A DNA stretch of 64,000 nt, taken from contig RPFO01000392.1 in the NCBI GenBank assembly GCA_009746045.1, forward strand, positions 2,401,745-2,465,744, read 5' to 3'. Shown in pieces: positions 46,401 through 58,810 of the stretch (within the stretch, counting starts at the first letter, position 1; the number at the start of each line of letters is the position of its first letter). The notes beneath the pieces were generated by a model. That model was given only the letters and a program-made list of their open reading frames with translations. It was not told where the DNA came from and ran no database searches. The DNA comes from Mesostigma viride (lineage: Eukaryota; Streptophyta; Mesostigmatophyceae; Mesostigmatales; Mesostigmataceae). The translations under genes and the position numbers were made by a program.

Positions 46401-47511
46401 CATGCATGCCAGCCCCCCCCAAACCCACACACGCGTGCCAGCCCCCCCCCACATGCACGCATGCATGCCAGCCACCCCACAAACCCACTTATGCATGCCA
46501 GCCACCCCCGTCACCAACGTACGCATGCCGTCCCCCCCCACACCCACGCATGCATGCCAGCCTGCCCCGCCCCACATGCGTCCATGGCAGCTCCCCCCAC
46601 ACCCACGCATGCATGCTAGCCACCCCACAAACCCATGCACGCATGCCAGCCACCCCCAGACCCACGCACGCATGCCACCCCCCCACAAACCCACGCATGC
46701 ATGCCAGCCACCCCCCACATGCACGCATGCATGACAGCCACCCCCCACATGCACGTGCATGCCAGCCACCCCCCACACCCACATACGCATGCCAGCCACC
46801 CCCCACACCCACGCACGCATGGCAGCCACCCCCCACAGCCACGCACGCATGCCAGCCCCCCCCTCAAGCCACGCATGCATGGCAGCTCCCCACCACACCC
46901 ACGAATGGACAGGGCTGGCCTGCCGCACCCCACGGTCGCGCACAAGGGCACTGTCGAGTCATGTACAAAACTTTGTCTACATGAAGTCATAGTGGGCATT
47001 ACCGATGGTGCCTGTGTTTACAAAGGATTGCCACTCAATGAATATTAATGAATGATGAACATGGGAGTTTGCATGGAAGTGTTTGGTCGTTATGGCTGCC
47101 GCTTGCAAAAAGCGGTACCCACATTGTGTCCTGCATGGCATAGCTTCATAGTTGTTATTGCATAGCATAGTTGTTAGGAAGTAATGAGTAAGGAAATACT
47201 TGCATGCAATGAACGGCGACGTCTCACAATATACGGTACTGTTCGGACTGGGTTGATGTACTAGTAGTAGTAGGACGCGTGCTGGACGTGCCCGTGAGGG
47301 ACGGAGCGTGGGATCGACGGAGCGGCGGGCCGGCGCGAGCGCGCACGATGGGAAGCCCCCAAAGGAAGGCCGCCGAGCGTTCGCCCCCCGGCGTAGTGAC
47401 CGGGCCGGTCGGCGGGCTCAACCCGGCGGGTCGAAGCTTTCGGCGGAGGCCTCAGGGCCCCTGGTGGCGTAGTGCGTCCGAATAAGTGGGGGGCCTTGGC
47501 CCCCCCACTAG
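43484..47511 (+). mobile_element. Helitron-like tandem unit B (4028 bp)
   Basis: Starts TCCCCTTCTAGTGACTACG and ends with hairpin plus CTAG. CCAAT and AGATAAAAATACGG lie ~260-300 bp from the start, like a promoter. Segment Y starts at 44873 and carries a one-base frameshift in a T run near 44940. The minisatellite spans about 45610-46905. Practically identical to C, E and F. Confidence 0.65.
45610..46905. repeat. ~30-bp minisatellite of unit B
   Basis: Same repeat type as in unit A but shorter, with the same order of variant repeats as in C, E and F. Confidence 0.95.
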
Positions 47512-50500
47512 TCCCCTTCTAGTGACTACGATTAACCCCAACGCAAAAGTTTGGCGAACCGTGAGGCCCGAAAAGTGGCCCGTACGAAAACCGCGAGCGC
47601 AGGGCGGCCGATAGTCAGGGCGATCCGGGGATCCGCGGTGGCGCCCAATCGGAGCAGTTGCCCGAAAAGTGGCAAACTGGGGAGATCGAGTGTCCACCTT
47701 TCCTGAACGGGCCTGAAACGGCCGTTACGTCCAGATCCGGTTCAGCACTTTTGCGGGCAGGTGGGAGGCCAGCCAATGGCCGCGGCCAGATAAAAATACG
47801 GAACCCGGCACGATGTCGGCTTGTTGCGAGGCCGTCAAACTCTTCGCACGAAGCATCTCTAACCAAACAAGCCGGCGTAGGTTAACGCTTCTGTGACGCG
47901 GAAGTACAACAACTCGGAGTATAGAACCCGCCGTCCTCGAGTTTCGTAGCGTTCAGTGAGACAAGTCGACGGAACGTCCAGAAAATGTTTTGAAACCGTA
48001 AGACGTTGGCCGTTATGGCCGTTTTCCTGTCCGCATTTCGTTCAGAAACCGTTTCACTGAGTTGTTCCGCATCACTTTTCGATTCAGACCGAAGGTATAG
48101 TCTGAACATGATGTGACTGATATTTATTCTAAAATTATACGCAAATGTTTAGTTGGAGGAGTGGAGAGTAGTATGATGCTTGCTGGACGAATTTCTGCCA
48201 CATTCCGTACTTACCAAGCTGGAAACAAAGGACTTGGGAGGATTTTCAAGTGGGTAGTACGCGGTGCTGGACCGCCTGGACGCGCCCAAGCAATCGAACG
48301 TGCATAAACCAGGACTGCGAGGGGGCGAGGGGGCGACATGCTGCGACAGCACTTAATTTCCTGCTGGCTGGGGATGGCGTCCAACGCTGCCTGGAAAATT
48401 GGGGATGGACAATGCGTGGGCATTGCTTTTATAGCGTTCAATGTTCCATTTCGATGCGTACCTTTGAATTGTTTCTGATCTGGCTGGCCGTCGGTGGGCA
48501 GTCACGTGCGTGGGAGAGGTTCGGGGCGCTATGGCCTGCTGCGATAGCTAGCGACCTGGAAATGGAATGTCGTTGTAGATTTAGGTATTATGTTATCGTG
48601 CTTCTTTGCTTGACGTATTGGGTGCCTAGTGAAATCAGTTTGCTGTTCGTGGAAGGCGTGGGTGTGGCCGACGAGTTTCTGTTGTCGTCACACAATATTG
48701 GAATGAACGCTGGATTTGTTGCCACGGGACGTACGCTGGCGATGCCGATGGTGAGTCGTTTGTTTCGATGGCCGGGCTAGTGCCTGCCCTCTTTCTGATG
48801 CGTTTCCTCGGTTGCGTTGTTTCCATTTGGCCGAATTCACGTAGTCGCAGCGAAGACATAGCGTAGCAAGGGTCTGCGTTTCATTTTCTTAGCCGTGCAG
48901 GACGCCATCTTCATGGTCCTTCGGGTTTCCCGTGTCAACGTCCGTTGCCAGAGGATCTGTGATGATTTTTTTCTGGAATATACTGGGCGGTGAAAGCCCC
49001 TGTGGATGCTTGCCTGGTCATGAGTTTAGGGCGTCATTTACTGCTGTACTCGCTGATATTCATGGTGCTTACTGCGTAAGATAATCCGCCTTGCTTCGCG
49101 CGTGGATTTTCACTGGGCTGAAGAGCGCGTCTGGTAACATGTTTACGTGGTGTATAAGGTGATCAATCAACCATTTGTTCATAGAAGGTGTGACCGTAGA
49201 AGGTGTTTTATATTTCTTCATCAAGCAAGTCAAAAGTAATCTCCACTGGCTTACAACCTGAATCTTGCTTTGCTGGGTCTGCTGTGTTCCTGTCTCATTG
49301 TGCAGGCTATCCCCTTGGTTGACCAACCAGGTGATTTGTGGTGCCAGCGGGGCCATATTGGTTTTCTTCTCATTTTCCATCCGTGGCAACGGACCGCATG
49401 GGCGGGCGGGAGGGCAGAGAGGGCAGGGCAGGGCAGGCCAGGCGAGGCAGGAAAGGCTGCAAGGGTATGCAGCACAGGTAGGCTGGCAGGCAAGGGCCAT
49501 GGGGCATGAGACATGGCGCTTGAGCTACGAGCCTTGCGGCATGGGGTTTGGGGATGGGGAAAACAGGAGGGCAGGCAGCCAGCCACATCCACATGATTAG
49601 GGGCCAGACAGCAATCAGGGGCACCGCGGGCCCACTTATGCATGCCAGGCACCCCACCAACCCACGCACGCATGCCAGCCACCCCCATGCCCACGCACGC
49701 ATGCCAGCCACCCCCCCCCCCCACACAAACCCACTTATGCATGCCAGCCACCCCCCACACCCACGTACGCATGCCAGCCACCCCCCACACCCACGCACGC
49801 ATGGCAGCCACCCCACGAACCCAGGCACGCATGCCAGCCCCCCCCTCAAGCCACGCATGCATGGCAGCCCACCACCACACCCACGCATGCATGCCACTCC
49901 CCCCCACACCCACGCACGCATGCCAGCCACCCCCCATACCCACGTACGCCCCCCCCACACCCACGCACGCATGCCAGCCCCCCCCTCATGCACGCATGCA
50001 TGCCAGCCACCCCACAAACCCACGCATGGATGCCAGCCCCCCCCACATGCATGCATGCTTGCCAGCCACCCCACATGCAAACAAGCCCCCCCCACATGCA
50101 TGCTTGCATTCCAGCCACCCCCACACCCACGCACGCATGCCAGCCACCCCACGAGCCCACGCATGCATGCCAGCCACCCCCCACATGCACGCATGGATGC
50201 CAGCCACCCGCCACATGCACATGCATGCCAGCCACCCCCCACACCCACGTACGCATGCCAGCCACCCCCCACACCCACGCACGCATGGCAGCCCACCCCA
50301 CGAACCCAGGCACGCATGCCAGCCCCCCCCTAAACCCACGCACGCATGGCAGCCCACCCCCAAACCCAGGCACGCATGCCAGCCACCCCCATACCCACGC
50401 ACTTATGTCAGCCCCCCCCACACACACGCATGCATGCCAGCCCCCCCCAAACCCACACACGCGTGCCAGCCCCCCCCCACATGCACGCATGCATGCCAGC

Positions 50501-51540
50501 CACCCCACAAACCCACTTATGCATGCCAGCCACCCCCGTCACCAACGTACGCATGCCGTCCCCCCCCACACCCACGCATGCATGCCAGCCTGCCCCGCCC
50601 CACATGCGTCCATGGCAGCTCCCCCCCACACCCACGCATGCATGCTAGCCACCCCACAAACCCATGCACGCATGCCAGCCACCCCCAGACCCACGCACGC
50701 ATGCCACCCCCCCACAAACCCACGCATGCATGCCAGCCACCCCCCACATGCACGCATGCATGACAGCCACCCCCCACATGCACGTGCATGCCAGCCACCC
50801 CCCACACCCACATACGCATGCCAGCCACCCCCCACACCCACGCACGCATGGCAGCCACCCCCCACAGCCACGCACGCATGCCAGCCCCCCCCTCAAGCCA
50901 CGCATGCATGGCAGCTCCCCACCACACCCACGAATGGACAGGGCTGGCCTGCCGCACCCCACGGTCGCGCACAAGGGCACTGTCGAGTCATGTACAAAAC
51001 TTTGTCTACATGAAGTCATAGTGGGCATTACCGATGGTGCCTGTGTTTACAAAGGATTGCCACTCAATGAATATTAATGAATGATGAACATGGGAGTTTG
51101 CATGGAAGTGTTTGGTCGTTATGGCTGCCGCTTGCAAAAAGCGGTACCCACATTGTGTCCTGCATGGCATAGCTTCATAGTTGTTATTGCATAGCATAGT
51201 TGTTAGGAAGTAATGAGTAAGGAAATACTTGCATGCAATGAACGGCGACGTCTCACAATATACGGTACTGTTCGGACTGGGTTGATGTACTAGTAGTAGT
51301 AGGACGCGTGCTGGACGTGCCCGTGAGGGACGGAGCGTGGGATCGACGGAGCGGCGGGCCGGCGCGAGCGCGCACGATGGGAAGCCCCCAAAGGAAGGCC
51401 GCCGAGCGTTCGCCCCCCGGCGTAGTGACCGGGCCGGTCGGCGGGCTCAACCCGGCGGGTCGAAGCTTTCGGCGGAGGCCTCAGGGCCCCTGGTGGCGTA
51501 GTGCGTCCGAATAAGTGGGGGGCCTTGGCCCCCCCACTAG
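47512..51540 (+). mobile_element. Helitron-like tandem unit C (4029 bp)
   Basis: Near-identical to B; the differences I see are in oligo-C lengths of the minisatellite (about 49640-50935). The 3' hairpin and CTAG directly precede the next TCCCC at 51541. Confidence 0.65.
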
Positions 51541-54500
51541 TCCCCCTCTAGTGACTACGATTAACCCCAACGCAAAAGTTTGGCGAACCGTGAGGCCCGA
51601 AAAGTGGCCCGTACGAAAACCGCGAGCGCAGGGCGGCCGATAGTCAGGGCGATCCGGGGATCCGCGGTGGCGCCCAATCGGAGCAGTTGCCCGAAAAGTG
51701 GCAAACTAGGGTGATCGAGTCTCAGGAGTTCTGAACGGGTGCTGAAACGGCAGTTACGTCCAGATCCGGTTCAGCACTTTTGCGGGCAGGTGGGAGGCCA
51801 GCCAATGGCCGCGGCCAGATATAAATACGGAACCCGGCACGATGTCGGCTTCTTTGCGGCCGTCAAACTCTCGGTCGCGAACCAAACAACCCGCCCGCGG
51901 TTACAGGATGTGGGACGCAGAAGTACAAAAACTACGGAGTATCGAGCCCGCCGTCCTCAATTTTAGGAGCGTTCAGTGCGGCCAGTCGACGGCATGTCCA
52001 GAAATTGTTTTGAAACCGTAACATTTTGGGCGTTAAGGCCGTTTTCCTGTCCGCATTTCGTTCAGAAAGCGTTTTACTGAGCGTTTCCGTATAACTTTTC
52101 GATTCAGACTGAAGTAATAGTCTGAACGTGATCTGAATGATATTTATTCTTAAATTATACGCAAATTTTTAGTTGGAGGAGTGGAGAGTAGTATGATGCT
52201 TGCTGGACGAATTTCTGCCACATTCCGTACTTACCAAGCTGGGAAAAAATGACTTGGGAGGATTTTCAAGTGGGTAGTACGCGGTGCTGGACCGCCTGGA
52301 CGCGCCCAAGCAATCGAACGTGCAAAACCAGGACTGCGAGGGGGTGAGGGGGCGACATGCTGCGACAGCACTTAATTTAATGTCCTGCTGGCTGGGGATG
52401 GCGGTCAACGCTGCCTGGAAAATTGGGGATGGACAATGCGTGGGCATTGCTTTTATAGCGTTCAATGTTCCATTTCGATGCGTACCTTTGAATTGTTTCT
52501 GATCTGGCTGGACGTCGGTGGGCAGTCTCGTGCGTGGGAGAGATTCGGGGCGCTATGGCCTGCTGCGATAGCTAGCGACCTGGAAATGGAATGTCGTTGT
52601 AGATTTAGGTATTATGTTATCGTGCTTCTTTGCTTGACGTATTGGGTGCCTAGTGAAATCAGTTTGATGTTCGTGGAAGGCGTGGGTGTGGCCGACGAGT
52701 TTCTGTTGTCGTCACACAATCTTGGAATGAACGCTGGATTTGCTGCCACGGGACGTACGCTGGCGATGCCGATGGTGAGTCGTTTGTTTCGATGACCGGG
52801 CTAGTGCCTGCTCTCTTTCTGATGCGTTTCCTCGGTTGCGTTGTTTCCGTTGGGCCGAATTCACCTAGTCGCAGCGAAGACATAGCGTAGCAAGGGTCTG
52901 CGTTTCATTTTCTTAGCCGTGCAGGACGCCATCTTCATGGTCCTTCGGGTTTCCCGTGTCAACGTCCGTTGCCAGAGGATCTGTGATGATTTTTTCTGGA
53001 ATATACTGGGCGGTGAAAGCCCCTGTGGATGCTTGCCTGGTCATGAGTTTAGGGCGTCATTTACTGCTGTACTCGCTGACATTCATGGTGCTTACTGCGT
53101 AAGATAATCTGCCTTGCTTCGCGCGTGGATTTTCACTGGGCTGAAGAGAGCGTCTGGTAACATGTTTACGTGGTGTATAAGGTGATCAATCAACCATTTG
53201 TTCATAGAACTGGTTGTCTCCTTGATAGAAGGTGTGACCGTAGAAGGTGTGTTATATTTCTTCATCAAGCAAGTCAAAAGTAATCTCCACTGGCTTACAA
53301 CCTGAATCTTGCTTTGCTGGGTCTGCTGTGTTTCTGTCTCATTGTGCAGGCTATCCCCTTGGTTGACCAACCAGGTGATTTGTGGTGCCAGCGGGGCCAT
53401 ATTATTTTCTTCTCATTTTCCATCCATGGCATCGGACCGCATGGGCGGGCGGGAGGGCAGAGATGGCAGGGCAGGCCAGGCCAGGCGAGGCAGGGGAGGC
53501 TGCAAGGGTATGCAGCACAGGTAGGCTGGCAGGCAAGGGCCATGGGGCATGAGCCATGGGGCTTGACCTACGAGCCTTGCGGCATGGGGTTTGGGGATGA
53601 GGCAAACAGGAGGGCAGGCAGCCAGCCACATCCACATGATTAGGGGCCAGACAGCAATCAGGGGCACCGCGGGCCCACTTATGCATGCCAGGCACCCCAC
53701 CAACCCACGCACGCATGCCAGCCACCCCCATGCCCACGCACGCATGCCAGCCACCCCCATGCCCACGCACGCATGCCAGCCACCCCCCCCCCCCACAAAC
53801 CCACTTATGCATGCCAGCCACCCCCACACCCACGTACGCATGCCAGCCACCCCCAAACCCAGGCACGCATGCCAGCCACCCCCACACCCACGCACGCATG
53901 TCAGCCCCCCCCACATGCACGCATGCATGGCAGCCCCCCCACAAACCCACTTATGCATGCCAGCCACCCCGGTCACCAACGTATGCATGCCAGCCCCCCC
54001 CACACCCACGCACGCATGGCAGCCGCCCCCCAACCCACACACGCATGCCAGCCACCCCCACATGCACGCATGCTTGCCAGCCACCCCCCACATGCACGTG
54101 CATGCCAGCCACCCCCCACACCCACATACGCATGCCAGCCCCCCCCTAAACCCACGCATGCATGGTAGCTGCCCACCACACCCACGAACGGACAGGGCTG
54201 GCCTGCCGCACCCCACGGTCGCGCTCAAGGGCACTGTCGAGTCATGTACAAAACTTTGTCTACATGAAGCCATAGTGGGCATGACCGATGGTGCATGTGT
54301 TTACAAAGGATTGCCACTCAATGAATATTAATGAATGATCAACATGGGAGTTTGCATGGGAGTGTTTGGTCGTTATGGCTGCCGCTTGCAAAAAGCGGTA
54401 CCCACATTGTGTCCTGCATGGCATAGCTTCATTGTGAGTTCCAGTTGTTAGGAAGTAATGAGTAAGGAAATACTTGCATGCAATGAACGGCGACGTCTCA

Positions 54501-54782
54501 CGATGTACAGTACTATTCGGATTGGGTTGATGTACTAGTAGTACGACGCGTGCTGGACGTGCCCGTGAGGGACGGAGCGTGGGATCGACGGTGCGGCAGG
54601 CCGGCGCGAGCGCGCGCGATGGGAAGCCCCCAAAGGAAGGCCGCCGAGCGTTCGCCCCCCGGCGTAGGGGCCGGGCCAGTCGGCGGGCTCAACCCGGCGG
54701 GTCGAAGCTTTCGGCGGGGGCCTCAGGGCCCCTGGTGGCGTAGTGCGTCCGAAAAAGTGGGGGGCCTTGGCCCCCCCACTAG
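51541..54782 (+). mobile_element. Helitron-like tandem unit D (3242 bp), divergent
   Basis: Starts TCCCCCTCTAG, as unit A does. It has a clear CCAAT (51802-51806) and TATAAATA (51820-51827), where B/C/E/F have AGATAAAAATA. Segment Y (52925-53098) is open, and Z starts at 53350. It has a 24-bp insertion near 53208-53232 and a much shorter minisatellite (about 53680-54185). Many substitutions separate it from its neighbours, so it is an older or separately evolved unit. Confidence 0.65.
51802..51827 (+). promoter_or_regulatory. CCAAT and TATAAATA promoter-like pair in unit D
   Basis: CCAAT at 51802-51806 and TATAAATA at 51820-51827, about 260 bp inside the unit, upstream of the exon-like segments. 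In the other units the second box reads AGATAAAAATA. The preceding string GCGGGCAGGTGGG is shared with the 1.1-kb units (about 9866, 10980). Confidence 0.45.
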
Positions 54783-57700
54783 TCCCCTTCTAGTGACTAC
54801 GATTAACCCCAACGCAAAAGTTTGGCGAACCGTGAGGCCCGAAAAGTGGCCCGTACGAAAACCGCGAGCGCAGGGCGGCCGATAGTCAGGGCGATCCGGG
54901 GATCCGCGGTGGCGCCCAATCGGAGCAGTTGCCCGAAAAGTGGCAAACTGGGGAGATCGAGTGTCCACCTTTCCTGAACGGGCCTGAAACGGCCGTTACG
55001 TCCAGATCCGGTTCAGCACTTTTGCGGGCAGGTGGGAGGCCAGCCAATGGCCGCGGCCAGATAAAAATACGGAACCCGGCACGATGTCGGCTTGTTGCGA
55101 GGCCGTCAAACTCTTCGCACGAAGCATCTCTAACCAAACAAGCCGGCGTAGGTTAACGCTTCTGTGACGCGGAAGTACAACAACTCGGAGTATAGAACCC
55201 GCCGTCCTCGAGTTTCGTAGCGTTCAGTGAGACAAGTCGACGGAACGTCCAGAAAATGTTTTGAAACCGTAAGACGTTGGCCGTTATGGCCGTTTTCCTG
55301 TCCGCATTTCGTTCAGAAACCGTTTCACTGAGTTGTTCCGCATCACTTTTCGATTCAGACCGAAGGTATAGTCTGAACATGATGTGACTGATATTTATTC
55401 TAAAATTATACGCAAATGTTTAGTTGGAGGAGTGGAGAGTAGTATGATGCTTGCTGGACGAATTTCTGCCACATTCCGTACTTACCAAGCTGGAAACAAA
55501 GGACTTGGGAGGATTTTCAAGTGGGTAGTACGCGGTGCTGGACCGCCTGGACGCGCCCAAGCAATCGAACGTGCATAAACCAGGACTGCGAGGGGGCGAG
55601 GGGGCGACATGCTGCGACAGCACTTAATTTCCTGCTGGCTGGGGATGGCGTCCAACGCTGCCTGGAAAATTGGGGATGGACAATGCGTGGGCATTGCTTT
55701 TATAGCGTTCAATGTTCCATTTCGATGCGTACCTTTGAATTGTTTCTGATCTGGCTGGCCGTCGGTGGGCAGTCACGTGCGTGGGAGAGGTTCGGGGCGC
55801 TATGGCCTGCTGCGATAGCTAGCGACCTGGAAATGGAATGTCGTTGTAGATTTAGGTATTATGTTATCGTGCTTCTTTGCTTGACGTATTGGGTGCCTAG
55901 TGAAATCAGTTTGCTGTTCGTGGAAGGCGTGGGTGTGGCCGACGAGTTTCTGTTGTCGTCACACAATATTGGAATGAACGCTGGATTTGTTGCCACGGGA
56001 CGTACGCTGGCGATGCCGATGGTGAGTCGTTTGTTTCGATGGCCGGGCTAGTGCCTGCCCTCTTTCTGATGCGTTTCCTCGGTTGCGTTGTTTCCATTTG
56101 GCCGAATTCACGTAGTCGCAGCGAAGACATAGCGTAGCAAGGGTCTGCGTTTCATTTTCTTAGCCGTGCAGGACGCCATCTTCATGGTCCTTCGGGTTTC
56201 CCGTGTCAACGTCCGTTGCCAGAGGATCTGTGATGATTTTTTTCTGGAATATACTGGGCGGTGAAAGCCCCTGTGGATGCTTGCCTGGTCATGAGTTTAG
56301 GGCGTCATTTACTGCTGTACTCGCTGATATTCATGGTGCTTACTGCGTAAGATAATCCGCCTTGCTTCGCGCGTGGATTTTCACTGGGCTGAAGAGCGCG
56401 TCTGGTAACATGTTTACGTGGTGTATAAGGTGATCAATCAACCATTTGTTCATAGAAGGTGTGACCGTAGAAGGTGTTTTATATTTCTTCATCAAGCAAG
56501 TCAAAAGTAATCTCCACTGGCTTACAACCTGAATCTTGCTTTGCTGGGTCTGCTGTGTTCCTGTCTCATTGTGCAGGCTATCCCCTTGGTTGACCAACCA
56601 GGTGATTTGTGGTGCCAGCGGGGCCATATTGGTTTTCTTCTCATTTTCCATCCGTGGCAACGGACCGCATGGGCGGGCGGGAGGGCAGAGAGGGCAGGGC
56701 AGGGCAGGCCAGGCGAGGCAGGAAAGGCTGCAAGGGTATGCAGCACAGGTAGGCTGGCAGGCAAGGGCCATGGGGCATGAGACATGGCGCTTGAGCTACG
56801 AGCCTTGCGGCATGGGGTTTGGGGATGGGGAAAACAGGAGGGCAGGCAGCCAGCCACATCCACATGATTAGGGGCCAGACAGCAATCAGGGGCACCGCGG
56901 GCCCACTTATGCATGCCAGGCACCCCACCAACCCACGCACGCATGCCAGCCACCCCCATGCCCACGCACGCATGCCAGCCACCCCCCCCCCCCACACAAA
57001 CCCACTTATGCATGCCAGCCACCCCCCACACCCACGTACGCATGCCAGCCACCCCCCACACCCACGCACGCATGGCAGCCACCCCACGAACCCAGGCACG
57101 CATGCCAGCCCCCCCTCAAGCCACGCATGCATGGCAGCCCACCACCACACCCACGCATGCATGCCACTCCCCCCCACACCCACGCACGCATGCCAGCCAC
57201 CCCCCATACCCACGTACGCCCCCCCCACACCCACGCACGCATGCCAGCCCCCCCCTCATGCACGCATGCATGCCAGCCACCCCACAAACCCACGCATGGA
57301 TGCCAGCCCCCCCCACATGCATGCATGCTTGCCAGCCACCCCACATGCAAACAAGCCCCCCCCACATGCATGCTTGCATTCCAGCCACCCCCACACCCAC
57401 GCACGCATGCCAGCCACCCCACGAGCCCACGCATGCATGCCAGCCACCCCCCACATGCACGCATGGATGCCAGCCACCCGCCACATGCACATGCATGCCA
57501 GCCACCCCCCACACCCACGTACGCATGCCAGCCACCCCCCACACCCACGCACGCATGGCAGCCCACCCCACGAACCCAGGCACGCATGCCAGCCCCCCCC
57601 TAAACCCACGCACGCATGGCAGCCCACCCCCAAACCCAGGCACGCATGCCAGCCACCCCCATACCCACGCACTTATGTCAGCCCCCCCCACACACACGCA

Positions 57701-58810
57701 TGCATGCCAGCCCCCCCCAAACCCACACACGCGTGCCAGCCCCCCCCCACATGCACGCATGCATGCCAGCCACCCCACAAACCCACTTATGCATGCCAGC
57801 CACCCCCGTCACCAACGTACGCATGCCGTCCCCCCCCACACCCACGCATGCATGCCAGCCTGCCCCGCCCCACATGCGTCCATGGCAGCTCCCCCCCACA
57901 CCCACGCATGCATGCTAGCCACCCCACAAACCCATGCACGCATGCCAGCCACCCCCAGACCCACGCACGCATGCCACCCCCCCACAAACCCACGCATGCA
58001 TGCCAGCCACCCCCCACATGCACGCATGCATGACAGCCACCCCCCACATGCACGTGCATGCCAGCCACCCCCCACACCCACATACGCATGCCAGCCACCC
58101 CCCACACCCACGCACGCATGGCAGCCACCCCCCACAGCCACGCACGCATGCCAGCCCCCCCCTCAAGCCACGCATGCATGGCAGCTCCCCACCACACCCA
58201 CGAATGGACAGGGCTGGCCTGCCGCACCCCACGGTCGCGCACAAGGGCACTGTCGAGTCATGTACAAAACTTTGTCTACATGAAGTCATAGTGGGCATTA
58301 CCGATGGTGCCTGTGTTTACAAAGGATTGCCACTCAATGAATATTAATGAATGATGAACATGGGAGTTTGCATGGAAGTGTTTGGTCGTTATGGCTGCCG
58401 CTTGCAAAAAGCGGTACCCACATTGTGTCCTGCATGGCATAGCTTCATAGTTGTTATTGCATAGCATAGTTGTTAGGAAGTAATGAGTAAGGAAATACTT
58501 GCATGCAATGAACGGCGACGTCTCACAATATACGGTACTGTTCGGACTGGGTTGATGTACTAGTAGTAGTAGGACGCGTGCTGGACGTGCCCGTGAGGGA
58601 CGGAGCGTGGGATCGACGGAGCGGCGGGCCGGCGCGAGCGCGCACGATGGGAAGCCCCCAAAGGAAGGCCGCCGAGCGTTCGCCCCCCGGCGTAGTGACC
58701 GGGCCGGTCGGCGGGCTCAACCCGGCGGGTCGAAGCTTTCGGCGGAGGCCTCAGGGCCCCTGGTGGCGTAGTGCGTCCGAATAAGTGGGGGGCCTTGGCC
58801 CCCCCACTAG
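54783..58810 (+). mobile_element. Helitron-like tandem unit E (4028 bp)
   Basis: Practically identical to B and C, although separated from them by the divergent unit D. Minisatellite at about 56910-58205. Segment Y is frameshifted as in B. Confidence 0.65.
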
